A stretch of DNA of 64,000 nucleotides, taken from contig NZ_JADKRX010000001.1 in NCBI RefSeq assembly GCF_015350975.1, positions 310,001 through 374,000 on the forward strand, read 5' to 3'. The translations under genes and the position numbers were made by a program. The stretch is from Curtobacterium sp. VKM Ac-1395. Lineage in GTDB: Bacteria; Actinomycetota; Actinomycetes; Actinomycetales; Microbacteriaceae. Shown here one piece after another: positions 17,203 through 26,292 of the stretch (positions within the stretch are counted from its first letter, which is position 1; every line of letters starts with the position of its first letter). The notes under the pieces were generated by a model. That model was not told the origin of the DNA, did not search any database, and saw nothing but the letters and a program-made list of their open reading frames with translations.

Positions 17203-18234
17203 GTGAACCACGCACAGGACTGGGTCCAGCAGGACTGGGACACGACGACCTGGACCGCCGAGACGTGGCCGATCGCCGCCTGTCTCCACGGGTTCCCGGC
17301 CGTCGGGACCGACGGGGTCGCGGTGCACGACGCCGCTCCCGAGGTCTGGGACGACATCCTCGGGCAGGTGGCGGCCGCGGGCTTCTCGCTCGCCGAGGTC
17401 GCCGACAGCCACATCCGCCCCGCGGACCTCGAGCCCGCACGCCGCGACGAGTTCCTGGCGATCGCGCGGTCGCACGGCGTCGGGATCCCGTCGGTGCACC
17501 TGCAGCGTCGCAGCGTGATCCAGCCAGGGCACGAGGAGGACAACCTCGCGTACGCGCACCGCACGATCGACGCGGCGGCCGAGTGGGGCATGCAGGTCTT
17601 CTCGACGGGGCTGCACCAGCCGTTCAACGACGCCCAGAAGCGCGCGCTCTGGTTCTGGACCGCGCAGGGCCCGAAGGACCCCGACGACCCCGAGGTGTGG
17701 CAGGCCGCGGTGTCCCGGCTCCGGGAACTCGGTGAGCACGCGGCGTCGGTCGGGCTCCCGATGGCGCTCGAGATGTACGAGGACACCTACCTCGGCACCG
17801 CGGACAGCGCCGTGCGCCTGATCGAGGACATCGGCCTGGACACCGTCGGCCTGAACGCGGACGTGGCGAACCTGATCCGCCTGCACCGCCCGGTCGAGGA
17901 CTGGAAGGAGCTGTTCGCCAAGACGCTCCCGTACACGAACTACCTGCACGTGAAGAACTACACGCGGGACGAGGCGGGCGACGGGAGCTGGGCGACGAGC
18001 GTGCCGAGCACCATGGAGACCGGGCTCATCAACTACCGCCAGGTGCTCCGCGACGCCGTCGCGAACGGCTTCCGCGGCATCCTCATGACCGAGCAGTACG
18101 GCGGGGACAGCCTCGGCGTCTGCGCCACGAACCAGCGCTACATCCGGTCGGTCCTCGCCACCGCGAAGTTCGGCAAGACCACCGGCACCACCCGCACCAG
18201 CACCGCCACCACCACTGAAGGAGCAGTTCGATGA
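17203..18234 (+). CDS. Sugar phosphate isomerase/epimerase-like TIM-barrel enzyme
   Basis: 343 residues, preceded by a good AAAGGAG site. The fold is the xylose-isomerase-like TIM barrel: the metal-binding pattern Glu (LEMYED, near 190), Asp (GLNADVANL, near 220), His (LHVKNY, near 249) and Glu (LMTEQY, near 298) is intact. Members include isomerases, epimerases and beta-keto sugar-acid decarboxylases such as 3-oxo-isoapionate decarboxylase. As the next gene encodes a 3-hydroxyacyl-CoA-dehydrogenase-like oxidoreductase and the carrier belongs to an organic-anion family, a decarboxylase of a 3-keto acid giving a ketotetrose is one attractive reading. The family alone cannot decide. It overlaps the next gene by ATGA. 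Confidence 0.85.
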   Translation: MNHAQDWVQQDWDTTTWTAETWPIAACLHGFPAVGTDGVAVHDAAPEVWDDILGQVAAAGFSLAEVADSHIRPADLEPARRDEFLAIARSHGVGIPSVHLQRRSVIQPGHEEDNLAYAHRTIDAAAEWGMQVFSTGLHQPFNDAQKRALWFWTAQGPKDPDDPEVWQAAVSRLRELGEHAASVGLPMALEMYEDTYLGTADSAVRLIEDIGLDTVGLNADVANLIRLHRPVEDWKELFAKTLPYTNYLHVKNYTRDEAGDGSWATSVPSTMETGLINYRQVLRDAVANGFRGILMTEQYGGDSLGVCATNQRYIRSVLATAKFGKTTGTTRTSTATTTEGAVR

Positions 18235-19184
18235 GCACCCTCGACATCGCCGTCGTCGGATCCGGCTACATGGGCGGCGGGATCGCCCAGGTCCTCGCGC
18301 TCGCCGGCCACACCGTCCGCATCGCCGACGTCTCGGGCGAGATCGCCCGGCAGAACCTCGACCGCCTGCTCGTCGAGACGCAGCAGTTCGTCGACGACGG
18401 GCTCTTCCCGGCCGACGCCGTCGAGCGGGTCCGCGAGCACCTCAGCGCCGCGGAGAGCATCGAGGACGCCGTCGCCACGGCCGACTTCATCGAGGAGGCC
18501 GTGCCCGAGAAGCTCGCGATCAAGCACGAGACCCTCCGACGCGTCACGGCTGCCGCTCGTCCCGACGCGGTGATCGGCTCGAACACGTCGACGATCCTCA
18601 TCGAGTCCCTCGCCGAGGCCGTCACCGGTCCCGAGCGGTTCCTCGGGGTGCACTTCTCCAACCCCGCGCCGTTCATCCCCGGCGTCGAGCTCATCCCGCA
18701 CCCGACCACCGGCGACCACGCGGTCCAGGTCGCCGAGGCCGTCGTCGCCGCGACCGGCAAGCAGTCGGCGCGGGTCAAGGACTCCACCGGGTTCGTGCTG
18801 AACCGCCTGCAGTACGCCCTGTTCGAGGAGGCGACGAAGATCGCCGACGAGGGCATCGCGACCCCCGACGACATCGACACGATCGTCCGGACGACGTTCG
18901 GGTTCCGCCTGCCGTTCTTCGGCCCGTTCGCGATCGCCGACATGGCCGGGCTCGACGTCTACGCGTTCTGCTTCGAGTCGCTCCAGACCCGCTGGCCGGA
19001 GCGCTTCGCCACGCCGTCGTCGCTGCAGCAGCACGTCGACGCCGGGGAGCTCGGCACGAAGTCCGGCGCCGGGTACCTGCAGGTGCCGGCCGACCGCACA
19101 CCGGAGCTCGTCGCCTACCGCAACCGTGCCTACGTCGCAATGCAGGAGCTCCTCGACGAGCTCGGCCCGGCGCCGATCCACTGA
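18231..19184 (+). CDS. 3-hydroxyacyl-CoA dehydrogenase-like NAD-dependent oxidoreductase
   Basis: 317 residues. The N-terminal Rossmann motif GSGYMGGGIAQ is that of the 3-hydroxyacyl-CoA dehydrogenase family. The catalytic histidine in GVHFSNPAP and the C-terminal helical domain (GFVLNRLQYALFEEA, DDIDTIVRTTFG) are present. No crotonase domain is attached. Free-standing members include 3-hydroxybutyryl-CoA, carnitine and L-gulonate 3-dehydrogenases. In this operon, with sugar-type enzymes and an anion carrier, oxidation of a 3-hydroxy sugar acid is more likely than fatty-acid chemistry (inference). The ATG overlaps the preceding stop and has a GAAGGAG site. Confidence 0.88.
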   Translation: MSTLDIAVVGSGYMGGGIAQVLALAGHTVRIADVSGEIARQNLDRLLVETQQFVDDGLFPADAVERVREHLSAAESIEDAVATADFIEEAVPEKLAIKHETLRRVTAAARPDAVIGSNTSTILIESLAEAVTGPERFLGVHFSNPAPFIPGVELIPHPTTGDHAVQVAEAVVAATGKQSARVKDSTGFVLNRLQYALFEEATKIADEGIATPDDIDTIVRTTFGFRLPFFGPFAIADMAGLDVYAFCFESLQTRWPERFATPSSLQQHVDAGELGTKSGAGYLQVPADRTPELVAYRNRAYVAMQELLDELGPAPIH

Positions 19185-19195
19185 GGACGGCGACC

Positions 19196-19966
19196 ATGAC
19201 CACCGAGCAGCACCAGCGCCGCACGGTCGTCCTCACCGGGGCAGCGTCCCCGCGGGGCATCGGCCGCGCCACCGCACACCACCTGGCCGAGGCCGGCTGG
19301 GACGTCGGCGTCATCGACCTCGACCACGACGCGTCCCAAGCAGTCGCCGCCGAGGTCCGTGACGCCCACGGGGTCCGGGCCGTGGGCGTCGGGGCCGACG
19401 TCAGCGACGAGACCGCCGTGCGCGCCGCCTTCGACACGATCGAGGCCGAGCTCTCGCCGCTCGTCGCCCTCGTGAACCTGGCGGGCGTCTCGTCGGCGCA
19501 CGCCTACCTCGACCTGCCGCCCGGGGAGTGGCACCGCGTGCTGTCGATCAACCTCGACGGCGTGCACTTCGCGAGCCTGCGGGCAGCGGAGTCGATGGTG
19601 CGGAACGGGTACGGCCGGATCGTCAACCTGTCGTCGGTCTCCGCGCAGCGCGGCGGCGGCACGTTCAGCAAGACGCCGTACACCGTGGCGAAGGCCGGGG
19701 TGATCGGGCTGACCCGTGGTCTGGCCCGCGAGCTCGGCCCGCACGGGGTGACCGTGAACGCGATCGCCCCCGGACCGATCGACACCGACATCATGGGCGG
19801 GACCCTCACCGAGGAGCGCAAGACGGCCATGGCGGCCGACGGCGTGCTGCCCCGGATCGGCACCCCGCGCGACATCGCGGCCGCGGTCGCGTACCTGATC
19901 GGCGAGGACGCCGGGTTCGTCACGGGCCAGACGCTGAACGTCGACGGCGGCCTCTACATGCACTAG
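19196..19966 (+). CDS. Short-chain dehydrogenase/reductase (FabG-like)
   Basis: 256 residues. The cofactor motif is TGAASPRGIG, with a two-residue insertion relative to the usual TGxxxGIG. NLAGVS replaces NNAG, and catalytic Ser (LSSVSAQ) and YTVAK (Tyr-x3-Lys) are all present. The C-terminus FVTGQTLNVDGGLYMH is typical of polyol and sugar SDRs. It follows the dehydrogenase by 11 bases. SDRs in tetritol, threonate or polyol operons oxidise a secondary alcohol to a ketose, which would suit the kinase and isomerase downstream. Confidence 0.88.
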   Translation: MTTEQHQRRTVVLTGAASPRGIGRATAHHLAEAGWDVGVIDLDHDASQAVAAEVRDAHGVRAVGVGADVSDETAVRAAFDTIEAELSPLVALVNLAGVSSAHAYLDLPPGEWHRVLSINLDGVHFASLRAAESMVRNGYGRIVNLSSVSAQRGGGTFSKTPYTVAKAGVIGLTRGLARELGPHGVTVNAIAPGPIDTDIMGGTLTEERKTAMAADGVLPRIGTPRDIAAAVAYLIGEDAGFVTGQTLNVDGGLYMH

Positions 19967-20012
19967 GGCCGAGCGCCCTCCACCCACACCGTGCTCGCAA
20001 AGGAGCGAACCC

Positions 20013-21401
20013 GTGTCACTTCCCCCTGCCCCCGCGCTCGGGTCGACGAACGACCCCGGCCTGAAGTCCGCCATCGGCAAGGCGACGAAGCACCTCATGC
20101 CGATGCTCGTGATCCTGTACTTCGTCGCCTTCCTCGACCGCACGAACGTCGGGTTCGCCGAGGAGGCCCTGAGCGTCGACCGCGGCATCTCGGACGCCGC
20201 CTTCGCCCTCGGCGCCGGCATCTTCTTCATCGGCTACGCGATCTTCGAGATCCCGTCGAACCTGCTGCTCAAGCGGTTCGGCGCCCGCTTCTGGCTCGCC
20301 CGCATCGCGATCACGTGGGGCATCGTCGCCGCGCTGTTCGCCTTCACGACGAACGACACGATGTTCATCGTGCTGCGGTTCATCCTCGGCGTGACCGAGG
20401 CTGGCCTGTTCCCCGGCGTGATCATGTACCTGTCCGAGTGGTTCCCGAACAAGGTCCGCGTGCGGATGTTCGCGATCTTCTACCTGGCGCAGCCGTTCTC
20501 GCAGATGATCGGCGCCCCGCTCTCCGGCGGCCTGATCAGCGTCGGCGACGAGGTCACCCCGTTCCACGGCTGGCAGGTGATGTTCGCTGGTGAGGGCATC
20601 CTCGCGGTGCTCGCCGGCGTCGCGGCGGTGGTCTTCCTGACGAACAGTCCGCAGCAGGCGAAGTGGCTGGAACCGGGGGAGAAGGCTTCCCTGACCGCGG
20701 CCATGGAGCGCGAGGACTCCGCCCGCACCGAGGACGGCCCGACGGGCATCTGGAAGGCGATGGCGAGCGGCCGCGTCTGGTACTTCACGATCATCTACTT
20801 CTGCCTGCAGGTGGCCGTCTACGGCACCACGTTCTACCTGCCGCAGCAGGTGTCCTCGCTCCTCGGGCAGGACGTCGGCTGGCAGGTCGGGCTCGTCACC
20901 GCGATCCCGTGGCTGGTGGGCCTGGTCGCCTGCTACCTCATCGGTTCACGCGCGGACACCGTGACGCGTCGGCGCCGCTGGGGCACGCTGTTCTACGTCA
21001 CGACCGGCCTGTCGATCCTCGGGTCGGCGTGGGCGGGGGCGAACGGGCAGCCCGTCCTCGGCATCGTCTTCATCACCCTGGCCGTCGCGAGCTTCCTGTC
21101 CGTCGGACCGATCACGTGGGCGTACCCGACGGCGTTCCTCACCGGGGCCGCCGCGGCTGCGGGCATCGGCCTGATCAACTCGCTCGGCAACCTCGGTGGG
21201 TTCGTCGCCCCGATCATGCGCACCGCGATCAACGAGGTGGTCCCGACCGACAGCGGCGCGTTCGGCATCGTCTCGCTCGGCGTGCTCGCCTTCGTCGCCG
21301 CGGTGATGATCGCCTGCACGAAGTTCTTCCGGGGTTCCCGGGCGGACGACCTGCTCGACACGTCCCACGTCCGCACGACCGACACAGGAGCACGACCATG
21401 A
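20013..21401 (+). CDS. MFS transporter, anion:cation symporter (ACS) family
   Basis: 462 residues, GTG start with AAAGGAG (19999 onward). Twelve predicted membrane helices. The N-terminal block YFVAFLDRTNVGFA, then GIFFIGYAIFEIPSN, and FILGVTEAGLFPGV are hallmarks of the ACS group that carries tartrate, hexuronates, galactonate and related organic anions with protons. This points to an acidic sugar derivative as the substrate of the operon. The stop overlaps the kinase start as ATGA. Confidence 0.9.
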   Translation: MSLPPAPALGSTNDPGLKSAIGKATKHLMPMLVILYFVAFLDRTNVGFAEEALSVDRGISDAAFALGAGIFFIGYAIFEIPSNLLLKRFGARFWLARIAITWGIVAALFAFTTNDTMFIVLRFILGVTEAGLFPGVIMYLSEWFPNKVRVRMFAIFYLAQPFSQMIGAPLSGGLISVGDEVTPFHGWQVMFAGEGILAVLAGVAAVVFLTNSPQQAKWLEPGEKASLTAAMEREDSARTEDGPTGIWKAMASGRVWYFTIIYFCLQVAVYGTTFYLPQQVSSLLGQDVGWQVGLVTAIPWLVGLVACYLIGSRADTVTRRRRWGTLFYVTTGLSILGSAWAGANGQPVLGIVFITLAVASFLSVGPITWAYPTAFLTGAAAAAGIGLINSLGNLGGFVAPIMRTAINEVVPTDSGAFGIVSLGVLAFVAAVMIACTKFFRGSRADDLLDTSHVRTTDTGARP

Positions 21402-23104
21402 CCCGGTTGTTCAACGACCCGGCGGACTTCGCCGACGAGATGGTCGACGGGTTCGTCGCGGCGAACCAGTCCCGTGTCCGGAAGGTCCACGGCGGCGTCG
21501 CCCGGTCCACGGCGAGCCCGGACGGCACGGTCGCCCTGGTCATCGGTGGCGGTTCCGGCCACTACCCGGCGTTCGGCGGTCTCGTGGGCCACGGGCTCGC
21601 GGCCGGTGCGGCGATGGGGAACCTGTTCGCCAGCCCGTCCGCGCAGCAGGTCACCGCGGTCGCGACGGCGTCCGAGCACGGTGGTGGGGTGCTGTTGTCC
21701 TACGGCAACTACGCCGGCGACGTGCTGAACTTCGACGCCGCCGAACGTGCCCTGCGGGACGCGGGCATCGATGTCCGCACGGTCCGCGTCACCGACGACG
21801 TCGCCTCCTCACCGGCGGACGAAGCGGCGAAGCGGCGTGGGATCGCGGGGGACCTGTGCGTGTTCAAGGTCGCCGGTGCCGCTGCGGAGCAGGGCATGAC
21901 CCTGGACGAGGTCACCCGGGTCGCGACGAAAGCGAACGAGCGGACCCGGTCCTTCGGCGTCGCGTTCTCCGGCTGCTCCCTCCCCGGCGCCGACGAGCCC
22001 CTGTTCACGGTCCCCGAGGGCCGCATGGCGATCGGGATGGGCATCCACGGCGAACGCGGCATCGACGAAGCCGACGTCCCCAGCGCCGCGGACCTGGCCC
22101 GTCTCCTGGTGGAGCGCCTGCTCGACGAGGTCCCGTCCGGCGTGGAGCTGCCGGGGGCGCACGTCGTGCCGATCCTGAACGGGCTGGGCAGCGTGAAGTA
22201 CGAGGAGCTGTTCGTCGTCTACGCCACCGTCCAGCGCCTGCTCGAGGACGCGGGCGCCGTGGTCGTCGAACCCGAGGTCGGCGAACTCGTCACGAGCTTC
22301 GACATGGCCGGGGTCTCCCTCACGCTCTTCTGGCCGGACGCGGAACTCGAAGCCCTGTGGGCCGCACCGACGGACACCCCCGCCTACCGCAAGGGCGGCG
22401 CGGTCCCGCAGGAGCGCCTGCCCGAGGACGTCCTCACCGCAAACGTCGCCCCGCCGATCGGACCCGCCTCCGACGCCTCCCGCACCGCCGCCCAGCGCCT
22501 GGTCGAGGTCGTCGCCGCCGTGCGTCGGGTGGTCGACGAGCACGCCGACGAGCTCGGCCGCATCGACGCGGTCGCCGGTGACGGGGACCACGGCATCGGC
22601 ATGCAGCGTGGCTCCACGGCCGCGGACGCGGCCGCCCGGGACGCCGCAACGCGTGGTGCCGGGGCCGGCAGCGTCCTCGCGATCGCGGGGGACGCCTGGT
22701 CGGACAAGGCCGGTGGCACCTCCGGCGCGATCTGGGGCGCCGCCCTGGAGGCCCTGGGTCGCGTCCTCGGCGACACCGACCGGCCCGACCCGGCCACCGT
22801 CCAGACCGCGGTGCACGCCGCCACCGACGCCGTCCTCGCCTTCGGCGCGGTCGTCGGCGACAAGACCATGGTCGACGCCCTCGTCCCCTTCGACGCGGTG
22901 CTCTCCGAGCGCATCGACGCCGGGGTCCCGCTCCGCGAGGCCTGGCGGGCCGCCGCGGACGCCGCGCAGGAGGCTGCCGACGGCACCGCCGCGCTGCTGC
23001 CGCGGATGGGACGGGCCCGGACGCACGCCGAGCACGCCGTGGGCACACCGGACCCCGGTGCCGTGTCGTTCGCGCTCATCGTCGACGCGGTCGCTGCGTG
23101 CTGA
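21398..23104 (+). CDS. Dihydroxyacetone kinase family protein (DhaK-DhaL fusion), probable ketotetrose kinase
   Basis: 568 residues. The ATG at 21398 is in the ATGA overlap. Residues about 1-325 are a DhaK domain (VIGGGSGHYPAFGG, YGNYAGDVLNF, and GIHGE with His217, the position that holds the carbonyl substrate as a hemiaminal in this family). About 360-568 is DhaL with the metal/ATP site AGDGDHG (392-398) and DKAGGTSG. Such ATP-dependent fusions phosphorylate dihydroxyacetone or, in tetritol and apionate pathways, L- or D-erythrulose. The overlap of seven bases with a triose-phosphate-isomerase-like gene supports a ketose-phosphate to aldose-phosphate sequence. Which ketose is used cannot be read from the sequence. 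Confidence 0.9.
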   Translation: MTRLFNDPADFADEMVDGFVAANQSRVRKVHGGVARSTASPDGTVALVIGGGSGHYPAFGGLVGHGLAAGAAMGNLFASPSAQQVTAVATASEHGGGVLLSYGNYAGDVLNFDAAERALRDAGIDVRTVRVTDDVASSPADEAAKRRGIAGDLCVFKVAGAAAEQGMTLDEVTRVATKANERTRSFGVAFSGCSLPGADEPLFTVPEGRMAIGMGIHGERGIDEADVPSAADLARLLVERLLDEVPSGVELPGAHVVPILNGLGSVKYEELFVVYATVQRLLEDAGAVVVEPEVGELVTSFDMAGVSLTLFWPDAELEALWAAPTDTPAYRKGGAVPQERLPEDVLTANVAPPIGPASDASRTAAQRLVEVVAAVRRVVDEHADELGRIDAVAGDGDHGIGMQRGSTAADAAARDAATRGAGAGSVLAIAGDAWSDKAGGTSGAIWGAALEALGRVLGDTDRPDPATVQTAVHAATDAVLAFGAVVGDKTMVDALVPFDAVLSERIDAGVPLREAWRAAADAAQEAADGTAALLPRMGRARTHAEHAVGTPDPGAVSFALIVDAVAAC

Positions 23105-23859
23105 CGATCGGCGTCTCGCTGAAGATGTACCTCGGCCACGCCCGCACGGTCGCGTGGGCCGAGGCGGTCGCCGACGTCGCCCGGACGCACCCGGCGCTGA
23201 CCGATGGCGTTGCCGAGCTCTTCGTCGCGCCGACCTTCCCGGCACTCGTGCCCGTCCGGCAGGCGCTCGCGGGGTCGGGCGTCCTGCTCGCGGCACAGGA
23301 CCTCGCGACCGCCGACGAGGGTGCCTTCACCGGCGAGGTCTCGGGGCGCGAGCTCGCGGAGATCGGCGTCGACCTCGTCGAGATCGGCCACGCGGAACGG
23401 CGCGCGCTGTTCCACGAGGACGACGCGACGGTCGCGGCGAAGGTGCGCGCCGCGTTCCGCAACCACCTGCGACCGCTGGTGTGCGTCGGGGAGCCGAGCC
23501 GAGCCTCCGTCCCGGAGACCATCGCCATGGTGACCGACCAGCTCGACCGTGCCCTCGCGCCCGCCGTGGCGGAGGGTGCCGTGGCTCCGGTCGTCGTCGC
23601 CTACGAACCGGTCTGGGCCATCGGGGCTGCGCAGCCGGCACCGGTCGACCACGTCGTCGAGGTGCTCGGCGGCGTCGAGGCAGCACTGGCAGCCCGTCCG
23701 GCGCTCGCGGGGAGCGTCGTGGTCTACGGCGGCAGTGCCGGACCAGGGCTGCTGACCCGTGGGCGTGGGAGGATCGGCGGACTGTTCCTCGGCCGGTCCG
23801 CCCACGACCCGGAGGCGGTGCGGAGCGTCCTCGACGAGGCGCTGGCCCTGCGCCGCTGA
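23098..23859 (+). CDS. Triose-phosphate isomerase family protein (erythrulose-phosphate isomerase-like)
   Basis: 253 residues, GTG start seven bases inside the kinase gene. Catalytic residues of the TPI family are present: Lys9 (SLKM), His98 (EIGHAERR) and Glu170 (AYEPVWAIG), plus a phosphate-binding YGGSAGPG. SLKM replaces the NWKM of the glycolytic enzyme and GHAERR replaces GHSERR, as in paralogues of tetritol pathways (EryH/LerI-like, L-erythrulose-1-phosphate isomerase). This is therefore probably not the glycolytic TPI. It ends the operon 15 bases before a convergent gene. Confidence 0.86.
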   Translation: MLTIGVSLKMYLGHARTVAWAEAVADVARTHPALTDGVAELFVAPTFPALVPVRQALAGSGVLLAAQDLATADEGAFTGEVSGRELAEIGVDLVEIGHAERRALFHEDDATVAAKVRAAFRNHLRPLVCVGEPSRASVPETIAMVTDQLDRALAPAVAEGAVAPVVVAYEPVWAIGAAQPAPVDHVVEVLGGVEAALAARPALAGSVVVYGGSAGPGLLTRGRGRIGGLFLGRSAHDPEAVRSVLDEALALRR

Positions 23860-23873
23860 GGTCGTCGACGGGC

Positions 23874-24269
23874 CTAGCTGGCGGGTGAGTCCTCGGAGTC
23901 GTCCGTGCGGCTCGTCTCGGCGTCGGCCTTGTCGTCCGCGTTGCTCGAACCGATGCCCTTGAGGTCCGAGCGGGTGTTGGCGTGGATCGGCTCGCTGTGC
24001 CCGAAGGTGCGTGCGGCCGCACGGAGGCGTTCGACGAAGTCGCCGTCCTCGTCCTCGAGCTGGTCGTCGTCGGCGTCCTCGACCACGACCTCGCTGGTCG
24101 GGCCGATCAGGATCTTCGTGGTGGTGCGCGTGCCGTCCGGTGCGATGGCCGGCACCGCGACGGTGTCGGCACGGTCGCCGCCGGCGAGGGCGGCCGCGTA
24201 CTCGATCACCGCGTCGGCGATGTCGTCGCCGGTCAGGATCGTGGTGTTGTCGTAGTGGATGTGCTTCAT
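23874..24269 (-). CDS. Hypothetical acidic protein
   Basis: 131 residues from the ATG at 24269, chosen because GGAGGGA lies just upstream; an in-frame start at 24338 lacks a site. The N-terminal half (MKHIHYDNTTILTGDDIADAV) looks folded, while the C-terminal third is rich in Asp, Glu, Ser and Thr and is probably disordered. There is no membrane segment. I do not recognise the family. It is convergent with the isomerase gene and stands before the two-component system, with no obvious functional link to either. Confidence 0.7.
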   Translation of the reverse strand: MKHIHYDNTTILTGDDIADAVIEYAAALAGGDRADTVAVPAIAPDGTRTTTKILIGPTSEVVVEDADDDQLEDEDGDFVERLRAAARTFGHSEPIHANTRSDLKGIGSSNADDKADAETSRTDDSEDSPAS

Positions 24270-24357
24270 CGTTCCCTCCCTGTGTCCATCTTGGCGCGCG
24301 ATCAGGGCGCCGTCATCCAGTGACCGCGCGATCCGCACAGGACTTCTCGCGGCGGCG

Positions 24358-25026
24358 TCACTCCCGGGCGCCGGCGAGCCCGTGGTCGTTCGCGTAGACG
24401 ACGAGCTGCACCCGGTCGCGCAGCCCGAGCTTGCCGAGCACGCTGCTGAGCTGCGTCTTCACGGTGGACTCGGTGACGAACTCGCGCGCCGAGATCTCGC
24501 TGTTCGACAGGCCCCGCGCGGCCCACCCGAAGACGATCCGCTCCCGCTCGGTCAGGGTGCCGAACTCGGCGGGCTGCGGGGTCGGAGCCCGTTCGACGTC
24601 CTGCCCGAACAGCTGCGCGAGGTCGTTCGGTGCGATCACCGAGCTGCCCTCGTGCACGGCCCGGACCGCGGCGAACAGGAACGACGGCGTCGCGTCCTTG
24701 AGCAGGAACCCGCTCGCGCCCAGCCGGATGGCGGTGGCGGCGGCGGGGTCGAGGCCGAACGTGGTGAGGACGATGACCCGGGGCAGGGGTTCCGGGAAGG
24801 CGCCGTCGAAGAGTCGGCGGACGGTCTCGAGGCCGTCGGTCCGGGGCATCCGCATGTCGAGCAGCACGATGTCCGGGTGCAGCTCGGTGACGAGCGTCAG
24901 GGCCTCGGCGCCGTCGGAGGCCTCGCCGACCACCTCCATGTCCTCCTGCGCGTCGAGGACCACGCGCAGGCCGGCACGGAACAGCGCCTGGTCGTCCGTC
25001 AACAGGATCCGGATGGGCGTGGTCAC
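24358..25026 (-). CDS. NarL/LuxR-family response regulator
   Basis: 222 residues, GTG start overlapping the kinase stop (GTGA). A receiver domain (about 1-120) has the acidic pair in LLTDDQ, the phospho-acceptor aspartate in IVLLDMRMP and the lysine in FLLKDAT. A C-terminal LuxR helix-turn-helix (about 155-215; LTERERIVFGWAARGLSNSEI, TESTVKTQLSSVLGKLG) follows. It is the cognate regulator of the adjacent histidine kinase. Targets are unknown. Confidence 0.95.
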   Translation of the reverse strand: MTTPIRILLTDDQALFRAGLRVVLDAQEDMEVVGEASDGAEALTLVTELHPDIVLLDMRMPRTDGLETVRRLFDGAFPEPLPRVIVLTTFGLDPAAATAIRLGASGFLLKDATPSFLFAAVRAVHEGSSVIAPNDLAQLFGQDVERAPTPQPAEFGTLTERERIVFGWAARGLSNSEISAREFVTESTVKTQLSSVLGKLGLRDRVQLVVYANDHGLAGARE

Positions 25027-26216
25027 GGGGTGACTCCTTCGTCGAGGTCGAGCGGGATGCGGGCACGGGCGGCGAAGACGTCCTCGACGACGGCCGCGTC
25101 GAAGGAGCCGTCGAGGGCGGCGAGGCGGGACCGCATGCCGGCGATGCCCCGGCCCGAACCGCCGGTCGCGCCGGTGCCGACGACGTTCTCGACCTCGAGC
25201 ACGACGTCGCCCGAGCGCCAGGTCTCGCGGACTGCGACCGGGCGGCCCGGGGCCCCGTGGCGGAGGGCGTTCGTGAGCATCTCCTGCAGCACCCGGCGGA
25301 TCGCGGTGCCGGTGTCCGAGCGCATGGGCCGCGGGGTGCCGCGGACGGTGCGGTCGACCTCGACGCCGGCGTCCCGGATGCCCTGCACGATCTCCTCGAG
25401 CGAGCCCGGGTCCACGCGGTCGCCGGTGCCGTCGATGTGGCCGAGGACCTGGCGGACCTCGAGCAGGGAGCTGCGGGCGGTGCTGGCGATGGTGGCGCTG
25501 ACCTCGCGGATGCGGGCCTCGTCGTGCAGGAACGGCACCGAGTCGGCCTGCGCGATGATGACGGCGAGGGAGTGACCGACGACGTCGTGGACGTCCCGGG
25601 CGATGGCACCGCGGATGCGTTCCGACTCGGCCTCGTCGACGGCGCGCGTCGCGACCTCCTCGGCCTGCACACGGAGTTCGGACTCGCGGACCCGGAGCGC
25701 GGACTCGCGGTTCCGTGACGTCAGCGACCGGACGGCCAGACCCGTCGCCCACACGACGAGCAGGGACGCGACCGGGGCAGCGAGGGCGATCAGTGCCTGG
25801 TCGAGGGGCCCGCTGATGAGCAGCGCGAACCGGTAGCCGGTGGTCGCGAGGTACACGGTCGCACCGACACCCGCGACGACGGCGATGACGCCCGACAGCA
25901 CGACCTCGACCTTGTTGCCGACGATGACCGTCGTGCCGATGACGACGTAGAGCGCGATGTCGACCAGCGACGGCCGCTCGGACCCGATGACCTGCACGGC
26001 GCCGAGCACGACGACGGCGAACATCGAGCCGGAGGGGGAGATCCGACGAACGGCGATGGCGACGACGGCGAGCACGACCGCCCAGGTGCTCGCCTGTTCC
26101 AGCTCGACGTCCACCGGGGCGATGAACACCAGGCCGGCGACGAGCCCGAGTGCCAGGTCGATGACGACGGAACCGGGCGCGAGTGCCCTGATGAACCCCC
26201 GCCGATCGGTCACCAC
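25023..26216 (-). CDS. Sensor histidine kinase (HisKA_3/NarX-like)
   Basis: 397 residues; two adjacent GTG codons (26216 and 26213) can start it. The N-terminal half has about five hydrophobic helices without a large extracellular domain. The dimerisation/phospho-acceptor helix IARDVHDVVGHSLAVI carries the histidine, and the ATPase domain has NALRHG (N box) and GRGIAGMRSRL (G box). This is the common actinobacterial intramembrane-sensing type paired with a LuxR regulator. The stimulus is unknown. It overlaps the response regulator by four bases. Confidence 0.94.
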   Translation of the reverse strand: MVTDRRGFIRALAPGSVVIDLALGLVAGLVFIAPVDVELEQASTWAVVLAVVAIAVRRISPSGSMFAVVVLGAVQVIGSERPSLVDIALYVVIGTTVIVGNKVEVVLSGVIAVVAGVGATVYLATTGYRFALLISGPLDQALIALAAPVASLLVVWATGLAVRSLTSRNRESALRVRESELRVQAEEVATRAVDEAESERIRGAIARDVHDVVGHSLAVIIAQADSVPFLHDEARIREVSATIASTARSSLLEVRQVLGHIDGTGDRVDPGSLEEIVQGIRDAGVEVDRTVRGTPRPMRSDTGTAIRRVLQEMLTNALRHGAPGRPVAVRETWRSGDVVLEVENVVGTGATGGSGRGIAGMRSRLAALDGSFDAAVVEDVFAARARIPLDLDEGVTP

Positions 26217-26292
26217 GCGATCATCGCACGGGCGCGTCCGCTCGTAGCGAGCAGGGCAGCCGTGGCACTGCTCGCCAGCCCTGCCGCGGACA

